From: Bacteroidales bacterium UBA5536
GTDB taxonomy: Bacteria; Bacteroidota; Bacteroidia; Bacteroidales; F082
DNA length: 64,000 nt
Assembly (NCBI GenBank): GCA_002426795.1
Contig: DINQ01000010.1
Span: forward strand, 1 to 64,000
Direction: 5' to 3'
Within the stretch, counting starts at the first letter, position 1; each line of letters begins with the position of its first letter. Made by a program: the position numbers and the translations under genes. Shown here piece after piece: positions 52,145-59,772 of the stretch. The notes under the pieces are model-generated. The model was not told the DNA's origin. It saw nothing but the letters and a program-made list of their open reading frames with translations, and searched no databases.

Positions 52145-52888
52145 ATGAAAAATATTTTACTATCACTTGTTTTTACTTTTATAGGAAGCACCATTCTTTT
52201 CGGGCAATCACTGAGCCTGCAGTGGGATGGTGAACAAATTGCTGACGGAGAAACAGTTTATATATATGGTGAACTTTCTGACGACCAGTTTGCTGAGTAT
52301 TTAGCTAATGTTCAGGTTAAAAACAACACTGATCGGGACATAGCAGTTAAAGCAAAAAGAGAAGATATTCAGGTGGTTGAAGGTTCTTATAATTACCTAT
52401 GCTGGGTTACTTGTTTCCAGCCGGATATTTTGATTTCACCAGATGCATACACAATTCCGGCAGGTGAAATGACACCCGAAGAAACTTTTGGAGGCCATTA
52501 CGGACCTCAGGGCAATGCAGGTACCACTATTGTTAAATACACCTTTTTTAAAGATGGTGATGAAACAGATGCGGTTTCGTTTATCGTTCAGTTTGTTGTA
52601 ACACCTTCTTCTGTTGATGATATTCTGGCTCGTTCCAATTTTAGCAATGCTTACCCAAATCCTGCAACAGCTCAGGCAGCCATCGATTACCAGTTTCCTT
52701 CTGATGTGAAAAGAGCAAACCTTACCTTGTTTAATATGCTCGGGCAGGCTGTTAAAACCGTTGAGTTGAACAACAATAGAGGTCGTGCGGTATTTTCGGT
52801 CAATGATCTCAAAGAAGGAGTATATTTTTATTCCTTGTTTATCAACGACGAGCTTGCGCAGACCAAAAAGCTTGTAGTGAGAAAATAA
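52145..52888 (+). CDS. Secreted protein with T9SS sorting domain
   Basis: A 247-residue protein with a signal peptide ending LFGQ, a central beta-sandwich (about 22-155) containing the pair of cysteines in YNYLCWVTCFQPD, and a C-terminal T9SS domain (about 165-247, starting NAYPNPATAQAAIDY, ending KKLVVRK). The central domain is found in small Bacteroidota secreted proteins whose role is unknown. A strong terminator follows. Confidence 0.75.
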   Translation: MKNILLSLVFTFIGSTILFGQSLSLQWDGEQIADGETVYIYGELSDDQFAEYLANVQVKNNTDRDIAVKAKREDIQVVEGSYNYLCWVTCFQPDILISPDAYTIPAGEMTPEETFGGHYGPQGNAGTTIVKYTFFKDGDETDAVSFIVQFVVTPSSVDDILARSNFSNAYPNPATAQAAIDYQFPSDVKRANLTLFNMLGQAVKTVELNNNRGRAVFSVNDLKEGVYFYSLFINDELAQTKKLVVRK

Positions 52889-52911
52889 TCTGAACCAAGA
52901 AAGACATAAGT

Positions 52912-52944
52912 AAAAACCGGCTACATTTTGTAGCCGGTTTTTTT
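52912..52944 (+). terminator. Rho-independent terminator
   Basis: AAAAACCGGCTACA (52912-52925) and TGTAGCCGGTTTTT (52929-52942) form a perfect stem-loop ending in T, 24 bases after the T9SS protein gene. Confidence 0.9.
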
Positions 52945-53117
52945 GTGGCTCAAGCTGTTCACCAACTCAAAACTTGATCATTTGCTGATTTCCGAAATCG
53001 ATTGAAATTTTGAGACAATTATTATTTATTAACAGGGACATGGTTATTAAGTAATTGATTGTCAAAAGTAATAACCTATTTAGTTGTCCCGGAAGTGGCG
53101 TAGGGAAAGGAATAAAG

Positions 53118-53147
53118 TTGCTATTTTTTTAAATTGAGTTATTTTTG
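53118..53147 (+). promoter_or_regulatory. Promoter of acyl-CoA carboxyltransferase gene
   Basis: TTG (53118-53120), a 19-base spacer and TATTTTTG (53140-53147) match the Bacteroidota TTG-N19-TAnnTTTG promoter. Transcription should begin around 53153-53155. Confidence 0.7.
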
Positions 53148-53153
53148 CAATAG

Positions 53154-53221
53154 ACAGATAAGCCTGTCTTTGATTAATTCAATGGTTAATCGAACCTGAT
53201 TTTTGGGACTGGCTTATCTGT
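53154..53221 (+). promoter_or_regulatory. Structured 5' leader with terminator-like stem
   Basis: ACAGATAAGCC (53154-53164) and GGCTTATCTGT (53211-53221) form a perfect 11-bp stem beginning at the predicted transcript start and followed by a T run. Inside, GATTAA (53172-53177) pairs with TTAATC (53186-53191). The arrangement could be an attenuator, a protein-binding leader or a stabilising 5' stem. It does not match any riboswitch class I recognise. Confidence 0.5.
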
Positions 53222-53255
53222 TTTTATCTCAACACAGAACCAAAAAGGATTACCA

Positions 53256-54803
53256 ATGGGTATCAAACAGAAAACTTCAGAACTGCAGCGCCGGATGCGT
53301 GATGCATTGATGGGCGGAGGCGACAAAGCCATCGAAAAGCAAAAAGCCATCGGCAAGTTGACAGCTCGCGAACGAATTATTGCTTTGCTCGACCCCAAGT
53401 CGTTCCATGAGTATGATCTTTTTGTCGAACATGCCGCTAAGGACTTCGACATGGATAAGAAATATTTGCCTGGTGATGGCGTAATTACCGGAACTGGTAC
53501 CCTTAGCGGTCATCCGGTTTGTATTTACGCACAGGACTTTACAGTAGCCGGCGGTTCGCTTGGATGGATGCATGCCAAAAAAATCACCAAAATCATGGAT
53601 CATGCCATGAAGTTGAAAGTGCCGATCATCGGAATCAACGATTCGGGTGGAGCACGTATTCAGGAAGGGGTGAACTCATTGGCTGGATACGGTGAAATAT
53701 TTTACCGCAACACCCAATCATCCGGTGTTATCCCACAAATCTCGGTTATTCTAGGCCCCTGCGCCGGTGGCGCTGTTTATTCACCTGCCCTGACTGATTT
53801 CGTTTTTGTAGTTGAAAACATTTCCAAAATGTTTATCACCGGTCCCGAAGTGATTAAAACAGTACTGGGCGAAGAAATCTCGATGGAAGAATTGGGTGGC
53901 GCGCGCGTGCATTCTGAAATAACAGGGAATGCGCATTTCTACGCAAAAAGTGAGGAAGAATGCTTTAGCCAAATCAAACAGCTTGTGAGTTTCATTCCAT
54001 GGAACAACATGAAAAAAGCTGAACGTTTCCCCAAAAAAGCACCCAAAACCCGTAACTATAAGATTGACACTATTCTACCCACCGATCCGCGGATGCCTTA
54101 TGATGTGCGCGATGTGATCAAAGCTTTGGCCGACGATTCCGAATTTCTGGAAGTACAAGAACTTTTTGCTGCCAATATTGTAATCGGTTTTGGCCGTGTA
54201 AATGGCGATACGGTTGGATTTGTTGCCAATCAACCCCTTGTTTTGGCAGGCGTTCTTGATGTTGACTCATCGGATAAAGCCGCCCGTTTTATTCGCTATT
54301 GCGATTCTTTCAATATTCCACTTGTTACGCTTGTTGACTTGCCAGGTTATTTACCAGGTATCGATCAGGAGCATGCTGGTGTTATTCGTCATGGTGCAAA
54401 GGTTTTGTATGCTTACTCCGAAGCCACTGTGCCTAAGATCACCATCATCATGCGCAAGGCTTACGGTGGAGGTTACATCGCCATGTGTTCACACCATTTG
54501 AGAGCTGATTTTGTGTTTGCCTGGCCAACTGCCGAAATTGCAGTTATGGGTCCCGAAGGAGCAGCTAATATTATTTTCCGCAAGGAAATCCAGACTGCTG
54601 AAAATCCAGATGAAATGCGGAAACAGAAGGTTGAAGAGTACAAGAATAAGTTTGCAAATCCTTACGTAGCAGCAGCATATGGTTATATTGACGCAGTAAT
54701 TGAACCTGTCGAAACCAGAAGAATGCTGATGCACTCGCTCGAAATATCAAAGGATAAAATTGTAGAGGTGCCCATGAAAAAGCATGGTGTTCCTCCCTTC
54801 TGA
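53256..54803 (+). CDS. Acyl-CoA carboxyltransferase (PccB/MmdA-type)
   Basis: A 515-residue carboxyltransferase of the propionyl-CoA carboxylase beta / methylmalonyl-CoA decarboxylase alpha family. Acyl-CoA and biotin oxyanion loops are seen as INDSGGARIQEGVNSL with GPCAGGAVYSPAL, and RKAYGGGYIAMCSHHL with GPEGAANIIF. It transfers CO2 between biotin and propionyl-CoA or similar. The adjacent biotin carrier supports a biotin-dependent complex. Without a nearby biotin carboxylase or membrane decarboxylase subunit, the direction of the reaction is open. Confidence 0.92.
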   Translation: MGIKQKTSELQRRMRDALMGGGDKAIEKQKAIGKLTARERIIALLDPKSFHEYDLFVEHAAKDFDMDKKYLPGDGVITGTGTLSGHPVCIYAQDFTVAGGSLGWMHAKKITKIMDHAMKLKVPIIGINDSGGARIQEGVNSLAGYGEIFYRNTQSSGVIPQISVILGPCAGGAVYSPALTDFVFVVENISKMFITGPEVIKTVLGEEISMEELGGARVHSEITGNAHFYAKSEEECFSQIKQLVSFIPWNNMKKAERFPKKAPKTRNYKIDTILPTDPRMPYDVRDVIKALADDSEFLEVQELFAANIVIGFGRVNGDTVGFVANQPLVLAGVLDVDSSDKAARFIRYCDSFNIPLVTLVDLPGYLPGIDQEHAGVIRHGAKVLYAYSEATVPKITIIMRKAYGGGYIAMCSHHLRADFVFAWPTAEIAVMGPEGAANIIFRKEIQTAENPDEMRKQKVEEYKNKFANPYVAAAYGYIDAVIEPVETRRMLMHSLEISKDKIVEVPMKKHGVPPF

Positions 54804-54880
54804 TTATTAGCCGCTTGATAATTTGACTTAAAATGGCTGCTCAAAATACCTAATTAGCGGCCTGATTGTAAACGAAGCAA

Positions 54881-55228
54881 ATGCAAAATGATATGGAAAA
54901 TGAAGAAGTGAAAGCTCCGGAGGAGCAGCTGGTAACTCTGGTGATTGATAATGTAGAATACGTTACCCAACTTACTAAAAAATATCAGCAGCGCAAAGCC
55001 TACAGTGAGATTGAGCCCGGGGTCATGAAAGCATTTATTCCTGGTACGATCACCAAAGTGTATGTAAAAAAGGGTCAGTCAGTCAAGGAAGGTGATGAAC
55101 TGGTGGTGCTCGAAGCCATGAAAATGCTCAATGAAATCAGGGCACCATTCAACGGAAATGTTAAAAGTATTTCAGTTGCAGAGGGTGACAAGGTTACTAA
55201 AAATCAAGTGTTGATCGAACTTGAATAA
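54881..55228 (+). CDS. Biotin carboxyl carrier protein
   Basis: A 115-residue biotinyl domain protein. The biotin-accepting lysine is K81 in the canonical EAMKM motif, with the usual PGTITKVYVKKGQ upstream and NQVLIELE at the end. It lies 77 bases downstream of the carboxyltransferase and should carry its carboxybiotin. A second ATG at 54893 is possible. Its 3' end overlaps that of the convergent engB by 25 bases. Confidence 0.9.
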   Translation: MQNDMENEEVKAPEEQLVTLVIDNVEYVTQLTKKYQQRKAYSEIEPGVMKAFIPGTITKVYVKKGQSVKEGDELVVLEAMKMLNEIRAPFNGNVKSISVAEGDKVTKNQVLIELE

Positions 55229-55830
55229 AGACCGGGAAAGTCGCTGCAGGTGCGGTCGATAAACGAAAGTATCTCATCTCTTCCCAGGGCTTTTTCCGAA
55301 GAACTTATAAATATCTCAGGCAACTCCTCCCATTTTTCGAGGAGTTGTTTTTTGTATGCAGCAACCAATTGTGCCAGTGCATTTTTTCCCACTTTGTCCG
55401 ATTTGGTGAAAACAATGACAAAAGGCAACTGCGATTCGCCCAGCCAGTCAATAAATTCAAGATCGTTTTGTTGGGGCGGAATTCTAACATCTATCAGGAC
55501 AAAGGTGTATAAGAGGTTTTCGCGGCGCAAAAGATAGTTGTTCAGCATCTTTTTCCATTTTTCACGTTCTGTTTTGGCTCTTTTGGCAAAACCATAACCA
55601 GGCAAATCAACCAGGTACCATTTGTCATTGATCAAAAAATGATTGATGGTGATGGTTTTTCCGGGCTTAGAAGAAATCTTGGCAAGACCTTTCTCGCCGG
55701 TTAACATATTGATCAGTGATGATTTGCCAACATTAGACCGGCCGATAAAGGCAAACTCTGGAATATTTGCTGTCGGTAGTTTTTCGATTTTAGTATTGCT
55801 CTGTACAAATACAGCTGTGTCTATGATCAT
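55204..55830 (-). CDS. engB: Ribosome biogenesis GTPase EngB/YsxC
   Basis: A 208-residue TrmE-Era-like GTPase needed for large-subunit assembly. G1 is GRSNVGKSSLINML, G3 is DLPGYGFAKR and G4 is FTKSDK. Its start overlaps the stop of the upstream glsB-like gene (ATGA at 55827-55830), so it belongs to that operon. It has the normal family length. Confidence 0.95.
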   Translation of the reverse strand: MIIDTAVFVQSNTKIEKLPTANIPEFAFIGRSNVGKSSLINMLTGEKGLAKISSKPGKTITINHFLINDKWYLVDLPGYGFAKRAKTEREKWKKMLNNYLLRRENLLYTFVLIDVRIPPQQNDLEFIDWLGESQLPFVIVFTKSDKVGKNALAQLVAAYKKQLLEKWEELPEIFISSSEKALGRDEILSFIDRTCSDFPGLYSSSINT

Positions 55831-56774
55831 TGAAGGTGTGAGGGTTTTTCTTCCTTGTTGTAGTGCAAATGCCGGTCTTTTTTGATTCCGTAAATATCAT
55901 TGATAGTGATAATGATACCCGTTTCTTCTACACCACCAAAGGAAGCGTTTAATGCTGTTCCGAATGTGCGCATGGTAGATGAGAGGTTCATGTATGCATT
56001 CACGAGCGGAGGAATATTTTCTTTTCTTTCGCGTACTTTCTGAATCAGGATTTTGTAATTTTCTTCGTAATTACTCCCGTTAAATACCTTGTCGATCAAG
56101 GCTTTTTGTGTTTCAAGTTCAATAGGCTTTACCGGATAAACAAGCCTGTCAGGATCGGGAAAATACTTTTGTAAAAAGTAAAGAATAAGGTCGCGGGCAT
56201 ACAAATCGAAATGCGTGTACATAGTAACTTTTCCAAAAAAATATTTTGATTCTGGAAATTCATTGATGAGTGAACCCAGTCCGTCCCAAAGGTTGTCGAG
56301 TGCGAACATGCCTTTACGGATATTGTTTGTCGGCTGATAGGTGGGTTGCACAAAGGAGCGACCAAGCTCAAGCGTATAGGGCAAATATTCTTCGATAAAT
56401 TTCTGCGAGTAGTTAAAAAGTTTTGCAGTTGGCGTATGTACTTTACCATCCAGATCGATCTGCAGGTTTTTGCAGTCGATAAACCGATAGCCGCCAATTA
56501 TTTCTTTGTCTTCTGGATTCCAAACAATTAGCTGTTTAAATCCGTTTTCACCCCTGTCAAAAGCATCTATATCAACCTCTTTGCCAGTTCCGCCACCTGA
56601 ATCACGGAAAGTGATTTCACGCAACCGGCCAATCTCCAGCATTACATTTGGAGAATCATAGTCGGAAACGATATAAATCTCATTGTTCCCGTTATTGGTT
56701 TTTCTGAAAAACCTTTCCTTGGTAAGTTCACTTAGTAATACTTCTGTGGCAATTGGAGCAATAACAGCTTGCAT
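55827..56774 (-). CDS. glsB: GNAT-type N-acyltransferase (GlsB/OlsB-like)
   Basis: A 315-residue protein of the ornithine/glycine-lipid N-acyltransferase family, with the GNAT-like core LEIGRLREITFRDSGGGTGKE, IGGYRFIDCK and ELGRSFVQPTYQ. By analogy with Bacteroides GlsB it should attach a 3-hydroxy-fatty acid to the amino group of glycine or a similar amino acid. The downstream half is unlike short GNAT enzymes but normal for this group. It lies between the GlsA-like gene and engB. Confidence 0.82.
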   Translation of the reverse strand: MQAVIAPIATEVLLSELTKERFFRKTNNGNNEIYIVSDYDSPNVMLEIGRLREITFRDSGGGTGKEVDIDAFDRGENGFKQLIVWNPEDKEIIGGYRFIDCKNLQIDLDGKVHTPTAKLFNYSQKFIEEYLPYTLELGRSFVQPTYQPTNNIRKGMFALDNLWDGLGSLINEFPESKYFFGKVTMYTHFDLYARDLILYFLQKYFPDPDRLVYPVKPIELETQKALIDKVFNGSNYEENYKILIQKVRERKENIPPLVNAYMNLSSTMRTFGTALNASFGGVEETGIIITINDIYGIKKDRHLHYNKEEKPSHLQ

Positions 56775-56794
56775 ATTAATCAGATAAAATATTT

Positions 56795-57670
56795 TTAATC
56801 TATTGAATACTCGGTGTTTGGATCAAAAACAAGTGTAGGGTTTTTGGCCAGCTGGTAGACGTAATTACGCAACTGCATGGCCCATTGAGCATCACTTTTG
56901 TGTTTGTCAAAAGTTTGCCATGAGATAGGCTTGCCAAATGTAATCACCATCGATTTGCCCTTTTGTTTGAAAAATTCATCTGCAAGATACAACATTTCAA
57001 TATTGGCTTTGATGCCGATGTTTTTTCTCAGGTTTGACAGATTGTAAAAAAAGTTTGAATTGCGTCCATTGATGTGCGTTGGTACAACATCGCGCTTGTA
57101 TTTTTTTGCTTTCGTTACGAATGTTTTTTTCCATTCAAGGTCCATGATTCTTTGTCCCTTTTTACGCGAAACCAAACCAAACGGAAAGTAGCAAATCAAG
57201 GCGTTTCCGGCAAAAGTGTCGTTCAATATCTTGATATTTTCGGCATTGCTTCCGTGTTTGTTGATCGGAATAAAAAGTGGCTTGAGGTTGTCGAGGTGAA
57301 GCAAAATATCATTCACAGGAAACTGAATGTCAGGTCGAACCTTACCAACTGCCTGCATCAGCGCTATGCCATCAAGTCCACCCAGCGGATGATTTGAAGC
57401 GACAATAATCCGGTCTTTTGGACTGATGTTTTCGATGCCATGAATGGTAATTTCCGGATCAAATTCATCAATAATGGCATCAACAAAAGGAAGACCTTCC
57501 AAATGCCTGGATCGTTCAATAAAATCGTTGATCTGATCCTGATGGATGATTCTTTTAAGGTAATTGAAAATAAATGCCGGAATCAGACTTGCCAGTTTGG
57601 GATTTTTATTGGCAAAAACTTTTTCAACATCCACCATTTTTTCAACAGAAACTTCTTCAGATTCCTTCAT
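56795..57670 (-). CDS. glsA: PlsC-type O-acyltransferase (GlsA-like)
   Basis: A 291-residue acyltransferase. The catalytic motif is NHPLGGLDGI (the NHxxxxD form of HxxxxD), and the second motif is FPFGLVSRKKGQRI. It has no obvious signal peptide. By analogy with Bacteroides GlsA it adds the second acyl chain to the N-acylated amino acid made by the next gene product, giving glycine or flavolipin-type lipids. It begins the glsA-glsB-engB operon with 20 bases between the first two genes. Confidence 0.82.
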   Translation of the reverse strand: MKESEEVSVEKMVDVEKVFANKNPKLASLIPAFIFNYLKRIIHQDQINDFIERSRHLEGLPFVDAIIDEFDPEITIHGIENISPKDRIIVASNHPLGGLDGIALMQAVGKVRPDIQFPVNDILLHLDNLKPLFIPINKHGSNAENIKILNDTFAGNALICYFPFGLVSRKKGQRIMDLEWKKTFVTKAKKYKRDVVPTHINGRNSNFFYNLSNLRKNIGIKANIEMLYLADEFFKQKGKSMVITFGKPISWQTFDKHKSDAQWAMQLRNYVYQLAKNPTLVFDPNTEYSID

Positions 57671-57995
57671 TTTTTCAATTTACCGGGTTGAATTAGAGGA
57701 GCAAAAATAATGAAAATGACTTAACATTTTTATCCTCTCTCGCTCCTTTTCCGAAAAATGCCTCGCATGTTTTTTTTGCACAATTTATTGTAATTTATTG
57801 GTAAACATCCTCATTATCAGCGCATAACACTTGTTTTCAACAAAATGGGATTTGTAAGGTGCTGTAAAACAGTTAGATGCAACATTGTTGATAATTTTTT
57901 TGCCCATTTTTGAAACATTTGAAAACTTTTGTGGTAAAAAATGGAGCAATGTGGTAAAAAATGCAGTATTTTTACATCTGAAAAAACCAATTTTT
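57671..57995. other. Divergent intergenic region before mraZ
   Basis: No gene. It separates the glsA operon (minus) from the dcw cluster (plus). A palindrome-like CAACATTGTTG lies at 57880-57890, and the MraZ-type boxes at 57932-57964 (listed separately) precede the TTG start of mraZ. I see no perfect TAnnTTTG element. Confidence 0.5.
57931..57964 (+). promoter_or_regulatory. MraZ-type operator: TGG boxes at 10-bp period
   Basis: The 13-mer GTGGTAAAAAATG occurs at 57931 and 57951. Read as TGG boxes, there are sites at 57932, 57942 and 57952, plus a degenerate TGC at 57962, each exactly 10 bases apart. MraZ is known to bind TGG(G) direct repeats at one-turn spacing in front of its own gene, so autoregulation is likely. 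Confidence 0.75.
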
Positions 57996-58463
57996 TTGAG
58001 CTATCCGATCGGACAATATCAATGCAAGCTGGACGCCAAAGGTCGTTTGATGCTTCCGGCAGATTGCAAGGACCAGTTAGGGGACCTTGCAAATGATGGT
58101 TTTGTTATGCGACCCGGGCTCTTTAACAAATGTTTGGAACTCTACACCATGAGCGACTGGATGCAAACACAAGACAAGCTGAAAGGCTTGAACCAGTTTG
58201 TGCGCTCAAATGTGGAGCTGGTCCGGAAGTACAACGCCGGCGCCAAACTGGTAAAACTGGATGGAACAGGCAGACTGCAAATTCCCAAAAACCTTATCGA
58301 AGAAGGTGGCTTGCAAAAGGAGGTGGTACTCACTTCTCTAACTGTCAAAATGGAATTGTGGGACAAAGATGCCTACAACCAGGAGATCAACCGGATCGAC
58401 GAAGATGCTTTCGAAAAATTGGCAACAGAGAAATTGGGTAACGTCAACCAAACAAGCGAATAA
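57996..58463 (+). CDS. mraZ: Transcriptional regulator MraZ
   Basis: A 155-residue regulator of the dcw cluster with two SpoVT/AbrB-like halves: DAKGRLMLPADCKDQLG and LDGTGRLQIPKNLIEE. The TTG at 57996 (LSYPIGQYQC) gives the family start. The ATG at 57885 would add 37 residues unlike MraZ and place the operator inside the gene. Four phased boxes lie just upstream. It is followed after 3 bases by rsmH. Confidence 0.9.
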   Translation: MSYPIGQYQCKLDAKGRLMLPADCKDQLGDLANDGFVMRPGLFNKCLELYTMSDWMQTQDKLKGLNQFVRSNVELVRKYNAGAKLVKLDGTGRLQIPKNLIEEGGLQKEVVLTSLTVKMELWDKDAYNQEINRIDEDAFEKLATEKLGNVNQTSE

Positions 58464-58466
58464 ACA

Positions 58467-59360
58467 ATGTATCACCAACCGGTATTGCTTCGCGAATCGA
58501 TAGAAGGCTTGCATATCGATCCTCATGGATCATATGTGGATGCTACTTTTGGTGGTGGCGGTCATTCGCGGCTGATCATGGAGAAACTGGAATCGGGGCA
58601 GTTATTTGCTTTTGACCAGGACGAAGATGCGCTGAAAAACTGTATTGATGACCCTCGTTTTATCTTCATCCCACAGAATTTCAGGTATATCAAAAATTTC
58701 CTGAAGCTGCAGGGTGTAGAAAAAGTGGACGGAATATTGGCCGATTTGGGTGTTTCTTCCCATCAGCTCGATCAGCCACAAAAAGGATTTTCAACCCGTT
58801 TCGAGGGGCCGCTGGATATGCGCATGGATCAGCATAATCCCGTAGATGCTGCAAGTATTGTGAATACTTACGAAAAGGAACAGCTGCAGGCAGTTTTGTC
58901 GAAATATGGCGAATTGCAACATGCTGGCCTTATGGCTGCAGATATTGTGGCGGCCAGGTCTGTTGCTCCCATCGACACTACTTCTGCCTTGAAACGTGCC
59001 ATTGAAAAACGCCTTCCCCGCAACCGTGAATTTAAAGTTTTGGCTCAGGTGTTTCAGGCGCTTCGTATCGAAGTAAATCAGGAAATGAAGGTGCTTGAAG
59101 TATTTCTTGAACAATGTGCTGATGTATTGAAACCAGGTGGAAGACTGGTTGTAATCTCTTACCACTCGCTCGAAGACCGTCTTGTAAAAAACTTTATGCG
59201 GGCGGGCAATGCAAGTGGCGAAGTGGAACGTGATTTTTACGGAAACTCACTTTCTCCCTATAAACTCATTACCCGCAAGGCTGTGAGCCCCGGAGAGGAA
59301 GAAATTAAAATGAATGGCCGTGCGCGAAGTGCGCATTTGCGAATAGCTGAACGATTGTAA
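58467..59360 (+). CDS. rsmH: 16S rRNA (cytosine-1402-N4)-methyltransferase
   Basis: A 297-residue SAM-dependent methyltransferase (MraW). It starts with the hallmark YHQPVLLRESI. The SAM site is VDATFGGGGHS, followed by FDQDEDAL, ILADLGVSSHQLD, and a C-terminal ISYHSLEDRLVK. It methylates C1402 of 16S rRNA. It lies 3 bases after mraZ and 1 base before ftsL. Confidence 0.96.
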   Translation: MYHQPVLLRESIEGLHIDPHGSYVDATFGGGGHSRLIMEKLESGQLFAFDQDEDALKNCIDDPRFIFIPQNFRYIKNFLKLQGVEKVDGILADLGVSSHQLDQPQKGFSTRFEGPLDMRMDQHNPVDAASIVNTYEKEQLQAVLSKYGELQHAGLMAADIVAARSVAPIDTTSALKRAIEKRLPRNREFKVLAQVFQALRIEVNQEMKVLEVFLEQCADVLKPGGRLVVISYHSLEDRLVKNFMRAGNASGEVERDFYGNSLSPYKLITRKAVSPGEEEIKMNGRARSAHLRIAERL

Positions 59361-59361
59361 A

Positions 59362-59772
59362 ATGGCGAAAAATGTCAATCAACTGATCGAGCCCCAGGAA
59401 CCTGAACAAGAGGTGAAGGAGCCCAAGCCGGAAAAGCGTCAGCGTTTTTTGGGCAAGGTGATTCTTGACGTTCTGGGTGGTGATTTTCTGGCCTACGACT
59501 GGGCCAGAAGACAGATCAACTATGTGTTTTTTTTGGCCGCCCTGGCACTGCTGTATATCGCCAACAGCTATTACGCTGAAGACATGAGTCGCTCTATCGA
59601 CGATACCAACCGCGAAATCAAGGAACTTCATTACGAATACATCTCGTCCAAGTCGGAACTCATGCATCAGACCAAACAGTCTGAAATCGCAAAGAAACTC
59701 GAAAAGACCGGACTAAAAGAATCCGTTGAGCCGGTTAAGAAACTCATTCGCGTCAAGGAGGATACGAAATGA
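59362..59772 (+). CDS. ftsL: FtsL-like division protein
   Basis: A 136-residue bitopic protein. It has an acidic, Pro/Glu-rich cytoplasmic part (1-50), one membrane helix (about 52-70) and a predicted coiled coil (about 72-115) outside. Position between rsmH and ftsI, size and topology identify it as FtsL; its sequence is poorly conserved in general. It overlaps ftsI by 4 bases (ATGA). Confidence 0.8.
   Translation: MAKNVNQLIEPQEPEQEVKEPKPEKRQRFLGKVILDVLGGDFLAYDWARRQINYVFFLAALALLYIANSYYAEDMSRSIDDTNREIKELHYEYISSKSELMHQTKQSEIAKKLEKTGLKESVEPVKKLIRVKEDTK

Larger units (their letters stand above)
52945..53255. other. Intergenic: promoter and leader of carboxyltransferase gene
   Basis: No gene is seen. 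The right part holds a good promoter (TTG 53118-53120, TATTTTTG 53140-53147) and a leader of about 100 bases with nested inverted repeats. The left part, 52945 to about 53100, shows nothing recognisable. Confidence 0.6.

Noticed and set aside
54810..54861. Terminator between the carboxyltransferase and the biotin carrier genes
   Set aside because: Only a 6-bp stem (GCCGCT/AGCGGC) with a 40-base loop and no T tract; more likely chance.
57885..58463. Longer mraZ starting at the ATG at 57885
   Set aside because: The added N-terminus is not MraZ-like and would cover the phased operator boxes.
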